Assembly (NCBI GenBank): GCA_025093985.1
Contig: JACAAK010000014.1
Span: 62,001 to 126,000 of the forward strand
Length of the DNA stretch: 64,000 bases
Source of the DNA: Calvatia gigantea
Lineage: Eukaryota; Basidiomycota; Agaricomycetes; Agaricales; Lycoperdaceae
Direction of reading: 5' to 3'
Shown in pieces: positions 33,694 to 45,011 of the stretch. Both the position numbers and the translations under genes were made by a program. Position 1 is the stretch's first letter, and every line of letters starts with the position of its first letter. A model generated the notes under the pieces. That model ran no database searches. It worked only from the letters and a program-made list of their open reading frames with translations, and was not told where the DNA came from.

Positions 33694-36598
33694 AGTGTAA
33701 TTAGTAATGGACGTTGCGCATGGTTTTGGGGGATGGCCGATCGGGAGCCGGAAAAGGTCCCCGATGGCCCATGGTTGTGAGCCGAGGGGGAACGCAGACG
33801 GGTCGCCCCAACGTGCCCCCTTCGGAACACTGCGCTTCGGCCATGTATGATCAGAATTTTTTATTTTACTTATCAAAATCGCGTATCCAGAAGTGAGAGT
33901 GTGATTTAACTTCGGTTTGGTGACCCGCGATTTCCGAGGGTGTGGAAGACCCGGCCGAACCTTGGATGTGCCAACCTCTCAACAAGTTCGGTGGTCACGT
34001 GGTTTGGGTTGCTGAGGTCTTCGAAGCAGTTTAGCCACGAGCGGTTATCTGTAGGCCAACCCGGGGGTCCAAAGCGGGTGCCAAGCAGTAGTCCCCGAGG
34101 TGTATCAAACGTCAGAGGCTGGGTGTGCTACAGAGGGTAAGTACTTATGGGTGTTCGTTGCCAGTAAGGTAGCGTGAGAAATCCGGCAAAGTTAGTAACA
34201 GGGTTATTCCTTGATAGCCTGCTGTGAGTTTTTACAGTGTGTTAATTGCGTGCGAGCAGGTCGGTGTCATGACCCGGTGATAAAACGATTTTTGTTGGTA
34301 TCAATGTTCTCCAGGTGGCCGATGAGGGTCGCGGTATCTCTGAGCAAGTTCCGTTGAGTCGCCATTTTGCTCATTGATGCCTCGTAGAGAAGCCGGGATC
34401 TCGGATCAACGGACCAAAAAGCGTCACATTATTGATGTGTTGACGGAAACTATTCTGAATCTAAGTACCCGTAATATGTTTTGAAGTCTCCACCTTTCCT
34501 GACATAATTGGCAGCTAGGTTCGTTCGTACACCTCCGCTCTCGCAATTTTAGACAGAGATGAGGCCCCGGGGCCTTCTTGTGGTCTATTTCATTATATCT
34601 AGACTCATGTGCTCGTAGTGTTATTCTAGTCGCGGGTGTAGTTTCAGCACGAGTTACTAGCCCATTACTAACATATTATAATTAACCTATGCATAATAGC
34701 TACTTGCGAAAATCGGCACTTGCTCACGACATCAAATTTGATGGCAACCCCGGAGGAAGGGGTCAGTTGTACATGTATAGTTTGGAAGGTTATCTTGGGA
34801 GTGTGTCATACTCTTACTCTCCAATGTGGGATTAATTGTACATCCCTAACTAATCAAAGGGCTTTGACTCCTGAGCGGAGTCAGCTCTTTGTCAAATATG
34901 TACGGTATTCAATGTGCAGGAGAACTCAGAGCGGCAACAGGGGGAGATAAGGGTGGCGGAGAAAGGGCCCTGCACAACCCACATCAAGTAAGGGGGTGTT
35001 GACTGCTAAAGCTAAGCACATCACGACCGGTGCGCACCAGCAAGACCATTCGTCGAGTGTTGAAGCTTTGAAGGCTTGATCTTGTTCCAGCTTGTCCCTC
35101 AATATATGCCTTTCGCTCCATCAGGTGACTTTAATGATATTCCATAGCCCCTAATAGCCAGAGACGTGACCCCCTCAGGCTCATCCTAGACAAGCTAAGG
35201 TGTGTAGCACAAGACATAAGCCCATGGGTAATGTCAGGTAATGCCAGAGAGGCTCGTGCAAGTTGTGCATTTCTTTGAGTGGTATCTCGGTTACTACGGA
35301 CGGATATCACAAACCAGACCCCCTTCACGCCCTAAGACTCGTCGACATTCGGGCGTTGCGCTATTCGGAAGGGATTGGCACCTTCCGTGTGGAGGCACCT
35401 TGGATTCTTTTCGTGAGCCATTTACTAGTTACCGTAATCCAGCTGATACCCTTATTGAGGCCGACACTCAGGGCAAGCGCTGTCCCAAACTCAAGGAGAT
35501 CCATGTTGTGCAGGAGATGCCAAGTGGGATGCTCGATATGGACAAGATCAGCCCGGACATAGGTTAAAGTGTCTTCTATTTTACTGAGCTCCCTACGAAC
35601 CCTATGCCGCCCTTTGAAAACTAGTGCACAGCGGTAAGTTATGCAGATTCTCAATATCACTTTCGTGGATGAACCTGTTCCTACTAGCACGGTAGCAGAC
35701 TCGGGGGTGCACCTGAATGAGCGAGAAGGATCCTGGGACGGGTTTTGTCGTTCACCACCCCAAGGAGAGTAAACGTACATCTACATTAAATATATTCGGC
35801 GGGATCCGGAGCGTGAAAAGAAGCATTCGCCGAACAACCTCCTTGCGACCTTCGTGGATGCCACAGGTTGTTTTGGTTGGGTGCGTTACAATTGTTCCTG
35901 ATCTGGAGGATGAATCATCCTCATAGACGTATGTTGTTCCATATCTGTTTTGATCAGTCAGACGGTGTTTGCGAGAGTGATATTCTTTTTATCTTCCAAG
36001 GAATCATATCAATCATACTACTCACGTTGAACGGAGCATAAACCTCAACCAGCGAAGGAGAACGATATCTATACGCCTGGTATAACTAACTAGAACGCAC
36101 AACCAACAAAGGTGCCATATTAACACAAATTCGGTCTCTCCAGAAACCGGGGAGTACCATATGAACCAACAACCGGAAGTAAAAACGACACCCCCAAACA
36201 ACATTATAAGTCTTCATCAAAAGACGTCAGGTATCCAAAGATCAACACAGGCAATGAATGCTTGTGAATCGAGAGGAGAATACGGAAGAGAAAGGTATAG
36301 CTAGCTATGAATATATATGCATATATAAGTATAAAGCTTTTCAGCGTCGTCGCCAAGTCGGATAATGATATCACACAAGGGAAGAGAAAGAGAAAATATA
36401 CAGAGGCAAGGAGATAGAACAGAGTCGAAGCGCGCAAACCGAGAAAGTAACGAGCGTCAAATGAGCGGAAGCCAGAGTCGCAGTCTGGCGAGCAGTCGCA
36501 CAGAGTGCAACTATAAATCGAGCAGATGGGAAGGGGAAGACACAGGGTAATGAGAACAACTCAAGACCGCACTTCACAAATCACGGCCCTACATCCAT
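33694..36598. other. Intergenic, no gene recognised
   Basis: Nearly 2.9 kb. The longest frames (35241-35567 plus, 35361-35780 minus) overlap on opposite strands and neither resembles a known family. The stretch next to 36598 is probably the 3' untranslated region of the membrane-protein gene. Confidence 0.4.
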
Positions 36599-38427
36599 TC
36601 AAGTAGTCCCCCCATACGGATCCTCATCCTCCCCAATCGCATACCTCGCACCCCCATACTGCCCAACCGCAACACTAGCCTTCTTCCCATGACCGTAAGC
36701 CCCATTTCCGGTATGCGTAGGACTAACAACGCCCGTCGGTCCAAACAACGGCCTCATGTTGCCAGTGTTCGTGGGAGACATGGGAGGGGAGACGGGGGAA
36801 GAGGCATTTGCAACGGGGAGGGGGTAGCTGATCGGCATACCACCACTGGTAACGGACTTCTTGCGTTCAGCATAGGCGCGGAGCATATCATCAGGCGACA
36901 TGACGGCGGCTGGCATAGGCATTGATCCCATGATGGGTGACATCATAGGTGGGGGTGGGGACGCGGGTGAGGGCGAGGGAGGCATATGTGTATGTGATTG
37001 GTAGGTGTGCGCGGGGGGAGGTGTGGGCAGAAGGAATTCTTCACTCTGGTCCGTGCGCATCACTAGAAGATAAGAAAAAATGGAATGGAAAGATTAATGA
37101 GCTTCTGTGTGAGGGGGGTGAATTGAAAGGAGATATATTACGTACTGCTGAGAGCAGGAAGAACATCTTCCATTTCTTCCTTCTTGTGTCCAGATGATGC
37201 ATTTGATACGCTGTGAGCACGCGAGCCAGCAGCAATACGTGCAGCGGATATCCTCAGGAGTGAGCGTGAGTGGACCTTGAGTTTGTCTTGGGCTCAGAGC
37301 CCCATCGTCAGAAGGATGTATCATCACCAGAATTCGAAGCAAAGGCGGCCTTCAGGGGAAGAGAAGGAACAGGGAGGAACATGACCATCATGGAACGCCC
37401 TCGTACGGCGTGACTCCATAGAGGGCCTCGTATCAGTCGCGAATGACACCCGTGATTGTCTCACGGTATCAGCAAACGATACCCTTGAAACACGTTCACC
37501 AGTGCCCAGAAGCCCAGCAGGGTTGCGCAGTCCCACGCCCGTCTTCATCTGTGACATCTGTCTAGCGCCTACACCAGCCTGGTTACCACCCTCGTCTGGC
37601 AAGATGGTCGAGGCAGGGCGGATCCCACCAAAGGAAAATGACGAGGAGCGGTTCCCAACAGCGATGGAATTACGAATAGCAGCATTTGCACCAGCAGCAG
37701 TGACAGATTTCCAGTCGGTAGAGATGGTAGACATGCGTTTATCGACGGCGACACTGAAGCGTTTAGTCCTCTCGTCAGCCCTTTTGCGCTGCCATCTGAT
37801 GTAAAATACAGCGCATCCAATTATGAAAAGAAGAGGAAAAAGGACTGCAGCCGCTTTTTTGCCGGGTGTCATGCCGTGGCTAGTTTGAGCAGCACCGAGC
37901 TGCTGTTCCATGTTAATAACTGGGCTCATCTGAATAGAGGTATCGGCAGCAGGAGGGATAGGACCAGACTCAGGTTTGGTATAGGTGGCAGTGATGACAG
38001 GACCAGCAGGGAGTTCGGAGAGGAAAGGGGCCTGGCCAGCTGCGATGATACCGATTTGAAGGTTCATCGAAGAGGTGGAAGTTCCACCACCGAGGCATAA
38101 GGTCAACAGTGACGGATCCAGAGACAAAGTCAACGTTCTCCCAAACAGCGACACGAGAACGGTCTGCGAGGGGGGCGTAAAGATAGATGTCAGCCTTGTT
38201 GGTGTCGAGGCAGGTGTTGTCCCATTGGATTTGGAGGGGTTTCAGAGCGTCAACAGTTTGTTTCTGCGCTGGGGCCTTGTAAAAGCCCCCAGTTTTGCAA
38301 GCTACGTTCTCGTTAGCAACGTGATAAGGATAGAGAAGAAAAAAGAAATACTTGGGTTAGGGGTTGCGCGGCGAGAGTGACGGTGAGCACCAGAGTGGTG
38401 GCCGACGCGGAAGGTAGCAAAACCCAT
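36599..38427 (-). CDS. Single-pass membrane protein of a basidiomycete-specific family, function unknown
   Basis: Probable start ATG 38427. The N-terminus would be a signal peptide (TTLVLTVTLAAQPLTQA), then an exterior region with LQIQWDNTCLDTNKADIYLYAP and FLSELPAGPVITATYT, a transmembrane helix (AAAVLFPLLFIIGCAVFYIRW) and a basic, Ser-rich cytosolic part with KRMSTISTDWKSVTAAGAN, VGNRSSSFSFGGIRP and SRRTRAFHDGHVPP. Late exons encode GPLTLTPEDIR, KEEMEDVLPALS, MMRTDQSEEFLLP and a proline-rich tail ending DPYGGTT. This architecture is widespread in Agaricomycetes but uncharacterised; it suggests a plasma-membrane sensor or wall-interacting protein. The frame needs several one-base corrections (near the start, near 38110, and near 37330-37370). 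Two decayed paralogues lie at 25.5 and 29.2 kb. Confidence 0.65.
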
Positions 38428-38644
38428 GCTTAAAAAGAGACGAAAGAGCGGGAGGGGGGCCAAAGGAAGGGAACGGCGTCGGTCGCCTGAAGGGGACTTG
38501 ATCAAAGGGAGCTGGAGGCGGGGGCGGGAGAAGAACAACAAAGCTAACTTGACAACCAAAAATTACGCAAAACAACCGTGAGATTGTATTTCACACGCTA
38601 GTTAGTCCCTATGATACATCATCTGATCACTCCCATCACTCCCA

Positions 38645-38956
38645 TCAAAGATACCCCAGAAAACCCCTGCTTCTGCTTCTACTCCGGTGCCTCCGATGCC
38701 GACCACTCGAGACAATCACCGTCGCCGGTCCTCCGTATCCCCCATATCCGTATCCCCCATATCCATAATAAGGTGATGCGTAGCCTGTTCCAGGCACAAC
38801 CATTGGTTGGTGATATCCCCCCATGGCGGGATAATAATGTTGGGTCGGTACTCGGAGAGGGGTATCATAATGATAAGACCGTGCCATCGGTATGCCAGCC
38901 GAAGGAAGAATGACGCTTCCCGAAGAGGATGGGTAGCTTGCAGCATAGAAGGACAT
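38645..38956 (-). CDS. Small Tyr/Gly-rich protein with Arg-Ser tail
   Basis: Single-exon frame of 103 codons from ATG 38956. The N-terminus MSFYAASYPSSSGS is followed by a region rich in Tyr, Pro and His, a glycine-tyrosine repeat (YGYGGYGYGGYGG), a short hydrophobic PATVIVSSG, and a basic tail RHRRHRSRSRSRGFLGYL. There is no signal peptide. Such proteins are frequent in Agaricomycetes and uncharacterised; composition suggests a low-complexity, possibly RNA- or wall-associated protein. It shares the N-terminal MS-aromatic-YA start, the basic tail ending RG-(F/L)-L and a 5' leader motif (ggtcgtaag) with 41074-41742, so the two are probably paralogues on either side of the F-box gene. Confidence 0.65.
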   Translation of the reverse strand: MSFYAASYPSSSGSVILPSAGIPMARSYHYDTPLRVPTQHYYPAMGGYHQPMVVPGTGYASPYYGYGGYGYGGYGGPATVIVSSGRHRRHRSRSRSRGFLGYL

Positions 38957-39675
38957 GGTTTAATTGATTAATTATAATGAGGTGTGGTGTTATTAAGATG
39001 CCGTCGTGAGGAGTCGTAGGAGGTCGTAAGAGGTCGTCAGTTGCTCGTTAAAAAAAAGTGGTGAGGACACTTGTCGCGGGTTGTGTGCTTTATCGAACAG
39101 GCCAGCTGTTAGGTTTTGGAGGAATTCCAATTCACCCTTCTTATATATAACACTTGTGCCACCCCATGTATCCAACGACACTGCAAAGTAAGCGCTTGTG
39201 TATCTATGCAAGGAGTTACTATGTGGACGGTTACCACTCTACGGTGGGTGGGTTTCCTAATACACCGCCGAGACGTTCTAGCTCCTAACTGTGGCTGGGG
39301 GAGAATATGGAGCTCGAAACGGATCACGGATGTGAGAACAGCCCATTGCCATGAATCCACCTCCATATACTGAACAGATGCAGTAAGTTACTTGTATGGT
39401 GGAAAAACATCCACACCTACCTTTGCGAAAGTGGCACTCAAAACCAAGCAGAACCGGATTTCGTGCTTGGGGGTAGAGGACACAGGGGTATCCGGCGGCG
39501 GCAGAAGGACGGTTCAAAAAATGTAATGGTCATATTATGCTCGCAACCACAATTTCGGTGGTGGGGCATGACTTCATTACCAACGTCGATGAGCCTTTAA
39601 TCACGTGATCGGTGGGCTATATTGGCCCAAGCACACTGCATAGATGGCTGTGAGGGTTATCTTCTAACATCCAAC
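38957..39675. other. Divergent intergenic region
   Basis: Upstream of the minus-strand Tyr/Gly-rich gene and the plus-strand F-box gene. It contains a run of related gtcgt repeats at 39001-39042 in the presumed leader of the minus-strand gene. No further gene seen. Confidence 0.4.
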
Positions 39676-40572
39676 ATGGCCGCCTCTCAGTGTCCTCTTG
39701 AAATCATTCATAAATTCATTACCCACCTCGATCTAGACTATGGCACACAATCATCCATCTGCCTAGTATCGCGGTCTTTGTGCAACTTCACTCAACCTCG
39801 CCTTTACCGTTCCTTCAGCTCACTCCTCGTGGCAAACTCGGACGCTCACGCCGCATACCTCGAGACGATCCTCAGAAGTCCTCAGCTTGCAAAGCTAGTT
39901 CATGACTACACCTTCATTACTGAGCGAGTTGCTCCGTGGCCTCGTGACTTGTACATTGCGTTACCGGCGATGTCCAATCTCAAGGAATTGACCTTGATCA
40001 ACCGTTTTCAAGATGATCACCCCAACCATCTCGACCTCTGGCGATACTTCTTCCAATCTGACAGGGTACCATTCCAACTCACCTCTCTGCGATTGTTCTG
40101 GGTTGGACCAGAAAAGGGGCGCATCTTTGAATCTATGATGCTGTGCTCGTTTTTGAGGGGCCAAAAATCACTCCAAAGCCTCATCATCTACTACCATACC
40201 GCGCTTATCAGTGAACGTGACTTGCCCAACCTCCATGACCTCACTGTAGATTGGGGCAACTTCAATTATGTCGTACCCGGTCGGGCTATCAAATCACTGC
40301 AGCTCGATGGAAACATGGCTAGCGCGTTGGAGCATTTTAAACCCATTGCGGCAGGATCGCCCATGGATACCACGTTGCGAAATGTGAAGGTTTTACGCGT
40401 TGAAGCTCCAATTATGATCATGCTTGTCCAGCACCTACCCTCCCTCGAGGTCCTCGTCACCACAAGTTATAGGGTTCGTCCTCTCGTTAGCACATTGCTT
40501 GCTTTGGCTTCCACTGACTCCACATCGACAGGACGAGTATCGCGAGATGATATCTTCACTAGCGCGGTTTGA
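39676..40572 (+). CDS. F-box-like protein
   Basis: 298-codon single-exon frame from ATG 39676; the open frame extends upstream only to a TTG. The N-terminus MAASQCPLEIIHKFITHLD is a short F-box-like helix (residues 6-20), followed by ICLVSRSLCNFTQPRLYRSFS, the usual second and third F-box helices. The rest is leucine-rich (LKELTLINRF, LTSLRLFWVG, LQSLIIYYH, LHDLTVDWG, IKSLQLDG), a divergent LRR array for substrate binding. It probably acts in an SCF ubiquitin ligase; the target is unknown. It differs in sequence and size from the F-box gene at 3666-5399 and lacks that protein's coiled-coil start. Confidence 0.78.
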   Translation: MAASQCPLEIIHKFITHLDLDYGTQSSICLVSRSLCNFTQPRLYRSFSSLLVANSDAHAAYLETILRSPQLAKLVHDYTFITERVAPWPRDLYIALPAMSNLKELTLINRFQDDHPNHLDLWRYFFQSDRVPFQLTSLRLFWVGPEKGRIFESMMLCSFLRGQKSLQSLIIYYHTALISERDLPNLHDLTVDWGNFNYVVPGRAIKSLQLDGNMASALEHFKPIAAGSPMDTTLRNVKVLRVEAPIMIMLVQHLPSLEVLVTTSYRVRPLVSTLLALASTDSTSTGRVSRDDIFTSAV

Positions 40573-41073
40573 AAACCATATGCATCTTGGACTCTGAAAA
40601 GCAAGAAAGAGAACGAAAATCCTCAGCTGATTGGTTCTTCTCCCACCTGCGGCGCCTCACGGATGTCGTCTACAGTGCCCCAGTTGGCGCAGACAGGAGA
40701 CATAAAGACTGTTGTGAACGATATAGGCGGCGCCCCCTAAAATTAGAAATCATTCCTGGTATTCGCGCATACCGGGATCTAGCTCGTGTAACTTGAAGTA
40801 CTGCGCTCGAGGGTAGATGGTCTCAACTCCTCACCAGCACCTCAGACTGAAATGTCTTCTCAGTTCGACGGATTGTCCTCTTAGTTCGACACACCCAGCG
40901 CATGCTCCATGCCCAGTTCCGAGGCATGATTTAAATAGAATGTCATTTGTACTTCCTTGTCGAGTGACGCGTCTGATACATTCCCGTGTTCTATAAATTC
41001 TTGCCCCTTGCAGCGAATCCGATGATTACTATCTCTGGACCCGAACTCCACCATGTTACTTAAAACTAATGAT
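40573..41073. other. Intergenic between convergent genes
   Basis: Holds the 3' ends of the F-box gene and of the His/Ser/Tyr-rich gene. No further coding signal recognised. Confidence 0.4.
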
Positions 41074-41742
41074 TTACAATGTTGGCAAAAGTGTCAAGAG
41101 TCCCCTACTATGCCGACTACTCTTATGCCCATGTGAACTAGGAACGACCGGTGAGCTCGATCTGGAACTCGACCGAGAGCTTGAGCTGTGACCGGAGTGT
41201 CTAGAATGGTGGTGATGTCGACTCCGGCTGCTATGGTGTCTGCCACTGCTCGAGCTTCTACTTGAGGAAACCATTCCACTACTTCCATAATATCCGTGGC
41301 CGCCCGTTGAGCTCATATAGACGGGCGTATTATAATGGCCAGTACTCATCCCTGCCATCGTTGGAAGAACCGCAGGAGATCCTGCGTATGAAATCCCCCC
41401 GGAAGTTGACATGGATGGAGATACGTCGGAATGATGATAGTATTGTTGAGGCGGTGGCACATATCCATGAGGCATATGTCCATGATGGCACTGGTGGATA
41501 CAGGGCGACATCATTGACGGCTGTCCGTAATAAGCGTGACTTCCATAGGCGCTTGGATGTTGAAAGGGGAAGGGACCGGGCGTCAGGGGAGTGGACGGTG
41601 CAGGGTAGGTGGCATGCTGGCCCCCACTAAAAGGTGTTAGATAATTTCCGCTTGGCCCCATATGAGCGTAGGACGGCGTTGGAAAATGACCGGAAAAGCC
41701 ATCGACAGAAGAAGTAGTGTAGCCTGGTGCGTAGTAGGACAT
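41074..41742 (-). CDS. His/Ser/Tyr-rich low-complexity protein with basic tail
   Basis: The frame is open from ATG 41817, but ATG 41742 is preferred because it gives MSYYAPGYTTSS, matching the start of the paralogue at 38645-38956. That makes 222 residues. Pro/Tyr/Gly/His-rich segments dominate (MSPCIHQCHHGHMPHGY, PPPQQYYHH), followed by a long Ser/Arg/His stretch (SRSSSSGRHHSSRSRHHHH) and the ending SRHSRGLLTLLPTL. There is no signal peptide or transmembrane helix. Likely an intrinsically disordered protein; its function is unknown. Confidence 0.6.
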   Translation of the reverse strand: MSYYAPGYTTSSVDGFSGHFPTPSYAHMGPSGNYLTPFSGGQHATYPAPSTPLTPGPFPFQHPSAYGSHAYYGQPSMMSPCIHQCHHGHMPHGYVPPPQQYYHHSDVSPSMSTSGGISYAGSPAVLPTMAGMSTGHYNTPVYMSSTGGHGYYGSSGMVSSSRSSSSGRHHSSRSRHHHHSRHSGHSSSSRSSSRSSSPVVPSSHGHKSSRHSRGLLTLLPTL

Positions 41743-42214
41743 TGGTGTTGTGGTCGTAAGGTCGTGAATATGTCGTGACGATGTTGGGGCGGAACAGACC
41801 TGCTGTTCACCTACCATCCACCCGTTGCGAGAGGCTTATAAGTAAGAGCTCGTATGCACAGCAACGCATTCCCTTGCCACCCTCGATGTTGGCTGATTAA
41901 TGCCCTTGCCAACAGTTACCGGGTGAGACGGTATTGTTTCATCCCGATTCAGGTGAAACGGTCCTACGGGAGGTCGTACATTATATTGAATACACATAAC
42001 CTAGGTTAATGGCGCCGCTATCAAATTTTACCAGTGTTACAAGCGTTCGTTACGTCGGAAGTCATTATTGTCTCATGAAGGTATGTGTAGGTGGAAAAGT
42101 CGCGAAATGGACTACGCACAGAACAAGAGTCTTATGAATCAATCCAACCTGATTTCATACTTCGGGATCTCCCTCTGTTTTTTCTTTGGGCTCTTAGGGG
42201 AGTGTGACACTTTG
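41743..42214. other. Intergenic, no gene recognised
   Basis: Upstream flank of the His/Ser/Tyr-rich gene, with gtcgt-rich leader sequence at 41750-41780, and 3' flank of the DUF6533-like gene. Confidence 0.4.
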
Positions 42215-43664
42215 TTAGAAGGGACATCGTTCAGGAGACTCGGCCCTGGTTGTTTCGTCGTTGCGGCAATTGGGAGTAGGGGTTCGGTTCGCTGGGATGA
42301 AATTGGGGGATTGGGCGCGCTTGTCGGCACCAAGGTGTTTGGAGCTGCGGGTGCGGGTGATCGCTGCTCTCGACTGCATTTCAGTATTCTTGCTCGGGCT
42401 CAATTCTTCTCCTTCTGGAGAAGCAAGAGAATGCGAGCTGCTACCAGCAGAGGTGGGGCGATTATGGCCTGGGGATGGAGGACGGAGGGATGAACCAACA
42501 AGCGGTACCTGGGCCTCGATTGCCTCGACATTTGCCGCCGTCGCAGTAGCCTTTGAAGAGGTGGGTGCGGGAAAAGTCATACCAGCTTGGTTGATAGATG
42601 ACGAAGCATGCGTCCAGCTCGGATAGGAGGCCGAACCGCTGCGTGACGGTGGCCTTCTTGCCGATTCAAACAAGGGGACTTGGACTTGCAGTTCTGCGGA
42701 TCCAAAGGTAAGATAAATCCGTGTGCCCGCGGTGGTGATCACGAAGATAAAGAAACCGACGGCGGCTTGTTTGTTGAGTTGTTGCTCAGGACCCAAAGCC
42801 GTGATGACAAGAAGTGCAGCAGACACTGCAGCGCAGAGAATAAGGAATGTTAAGAGTTTGAACTCTCGTCCCACGTCCCGATCGGCACCCTGCGGTTTAG
42901 CAAAGAATTTCGCAGCTGCCAGGGAGAGTGCTGCCAGGTTGAAGACCAGGGAAGCGGCATATGTCGCTAAAAACCAGGAAGGGAAGGGGTGTAGACCACA
43001 TTTGGAAAGTCCAGGGGGCACATCGGGTAGGAGAAAAGGCTTAATTCGTGTGGCAGTCGCGACCTGAAGTATGATTGTGAGTTTGAGAATGTCGATTTGA
43101 GCAAATATCCTCCTACCCAGAGCCCAACAACGCCCAGAGTCAAGAAGCCCATCCCGCTCACTACATCGGGGTGGTATTCCCAAACAGCCGATACTCGCAA
43201 CGTAACCAACACGCAGAAGCTGACCATTAGTAGGACATAGAACGTATAAAAGAATCCCGCAGCGAGCTGACAATGTTGATGTTGTACTGAGGACATGACC
43301 ATGTTAGCAAGTAAGGCCGCAACCCCCGTGTATCTGAGGAGAAAGAACCTGAAGCGTTGCAATCAGTCAAACAATTTTGCAGATGTCTATGAAAGAAAGG
43401 CGTACGTCCATCGCCTGGGATCCCTCCAAGCTTTCTTCAACGCGAGATAGACTTGATATTCCACTGGAAGTAGTAAACAGCTAATACGACGTTGCTCAGG
43501 TGCCTTGATCGGTATTGCTTTTCAAGAGGACTCACTAGTCCCATGCAAGCATTGCAAATGAAACAGCGGCTAGGATGGCTGTTCTTTGTATCAGTAATCG
43601 GGCTCCATCAATACTTCGTGTTCCGCTCACACAAGGTCACTTTGTCTGCAAGAAACCGATCCAT
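42215..43664 (-). CDS. DUF6533-like multi-pass membrane protein
   Basis: Main body 42215-43362, with upstream exons that encode EYQVYLALKKAWRDPRRWT and further upstream ILAAVSFAMLAWD. This is the beginning typical of Agaricomycete DUF6533 proteins. Then FFLLRYTGVAALLANMVM, AAGFFYTFYVLLMVSFCVLV, GFLTLGVVGLWVGGYLL, FLATYAASLVFNLAALSL, LLTFLILCAAVSAALLVITAL and AVGFFIFVITTAGTRIYL give six to seven transmembrane helices. The last 150 residues are a Ser/Pro-rich cytosolic tail. The topology resembles a receptor, but the family has no assigned function. The start at ATG 43664 (MDRFLADK) is a guess; the junction before EYQVYLAL is one base out of phase with the exon before it. Confidence 0.65.
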
Positions 43665-44240
43665 GTTGAGAGACGAAAAGAAGGTAGAACGGGCAAGGAG
43701 GAAGAAAATATGCCGAGAAAGAGGTACTGCCGCAGAACGAAAGCTGGGGCAAGGAACCAAACCTCAATAAGAAGGGAAGGATTAATGAAATGACATTCGG
43801 GAGTTACCCCGCATGGCATTCCTAAAATCGGAGATTTTGGCTGTGTGTCAACTGATCAAACCGCTTGATGGCTGTGATAGTATTGATGCATCGTGGGACA
43901 AGTCGAACGAACTAAGGGGAAATGGTTACCGAGAACATTGGTGTGTGATCATCCCCAATCAACTCGAAGTTGCGAACACCACTGAGTGATGACTAAACGT
44001 GTGTATTTCAACGTGTGAACGTAAGAGGAATGCATCAATGCCTATCTTCTCAAGAATTTGACACAAGCACAGGTCAACTGTCATTCAAAAAATGCGATCT
44101 CATTGATGAAATGATGATAAGGTTGCACCTCATTTCACTGCGCTCAGGCCACCGAGAATTTGTATCCATTTCAGGAATGATGGTGATGGTTTATGAAATA
44201 ACGTATAAGACACGATACCCACCTCATGAGAAACGCGCCT
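43665..44240. other. Intergenic, no gene recognised
   Basis: Promoter side of the DUF6533-like gene and 3' side of the ankyrin gene. No convincing coding signal. Confidence 0.4.
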
Positions 44241-44835
44241 TCAACTGGGAACCATGCTCGGGGGCTTCGGGGCCTCGGCCTTCCTATCCTCCTCAGTTGC
44301 ACCCAAAACATCCAGAATGTCCGACCGCCCAAACATCAAAGCTGTCTGGATTGCTGTAGGGGTCCCTGCCCGGGGGTCAGCATCTTTTTCCATGAGTGCC
44401 GTAACGATATCATCGTGTGCCTTGAATACGGCTCCAGCCACGATCGATTGCCCCAAGTCATTCAGGCTGTTCGGATCTGCTCCTCGCTTTAGTAAGCTCC
44501 TTTGCTAACCCCGTATGCCCAGCATAGGCGGCAAGCATTAACAACGTGTTTCCTGCGGGATGGTTCCCAGTCCGGACGTTTAGGCAGCGTACAGGAGGGC
44601 CTACCTTTGGGATTTGTTAGGTTAGCTGGCAAGCCTGCGTCCAACGCGGGAAGTAGGAGCTCTGAATTCCCCGAACGAGCAGCCTCAAACATGCGTTCTG
44701 CAAACGCGAGTGTTTCTGGTGGAAGGCTATTCACATCTGGTTTATGGGGGCTACTGCTGTCTTGAGCGTTATCGGCCTATCCGATATTGAGGTTGCATGT
44801 CAGTGAGCTTGTGTACGAGTTACAGGACGAACCAT
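44241..44835 (-). CDS. Small ankyrin-repeat protein, one apparent frameshift
   Basis: Proposed exons 44824-44835 (12 nt, MVRP), 44615-44776 and 44241-44552, GT-AG with matching phases. The sequence reads LPPETLAFAERMFEAARSGNSELLLPALDAGLPANL, then NTLLMLAAYAGHTGLAKEL, RGADPNSLNDLGQSIVAGAVFKAHDDIVTALMEKDADP and TPTAIQTALMFGRSDILDVLG: about three and a half ankyrin repeats, close to the small fungal ankyrin proteins of about 160 residues. An extra A near 44491 (GAGCTTACTAAAG for expected GAGCTTCTAAAG) breaks the frame inside the conserved repeat consensus LLKRGADPN. Protein-protein interaction is the only function that can be inferred. Confidence 0.7.
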
Positions 44836-45011
44836 AATGTAGGGTCACAAGAAGTATGAGTACAGATTGTATCAAACAAGAACTAATCTTTTAGGAGGAT
44901 ATCCTTTCTGCCGGAGGCATGAGAAATGTCCGTGCCGACCACGGTTCCCGGTCCGGGGGTTGCGCAGCAAGACCGGAGAGCGGGGGCAATTTCTCAGCGG
45001 TCCCTTTATTT

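Noticed and set aside
35241..35780. Overlapping open frames of 108 and 139 codons on opposite strands
   Set aside because: No splice context, no recognisable domain and low-quality composition; length alone is compatible with chance in 64 kb.
38090..38120. Reading the frame break in the 36.6-38.4 kb gene as a four-base deletion
   Set aside because: A single extra base gives an equally good junction (VDLCLGGGTSTSS) and matches the insertion bias seen in other genes of the window.
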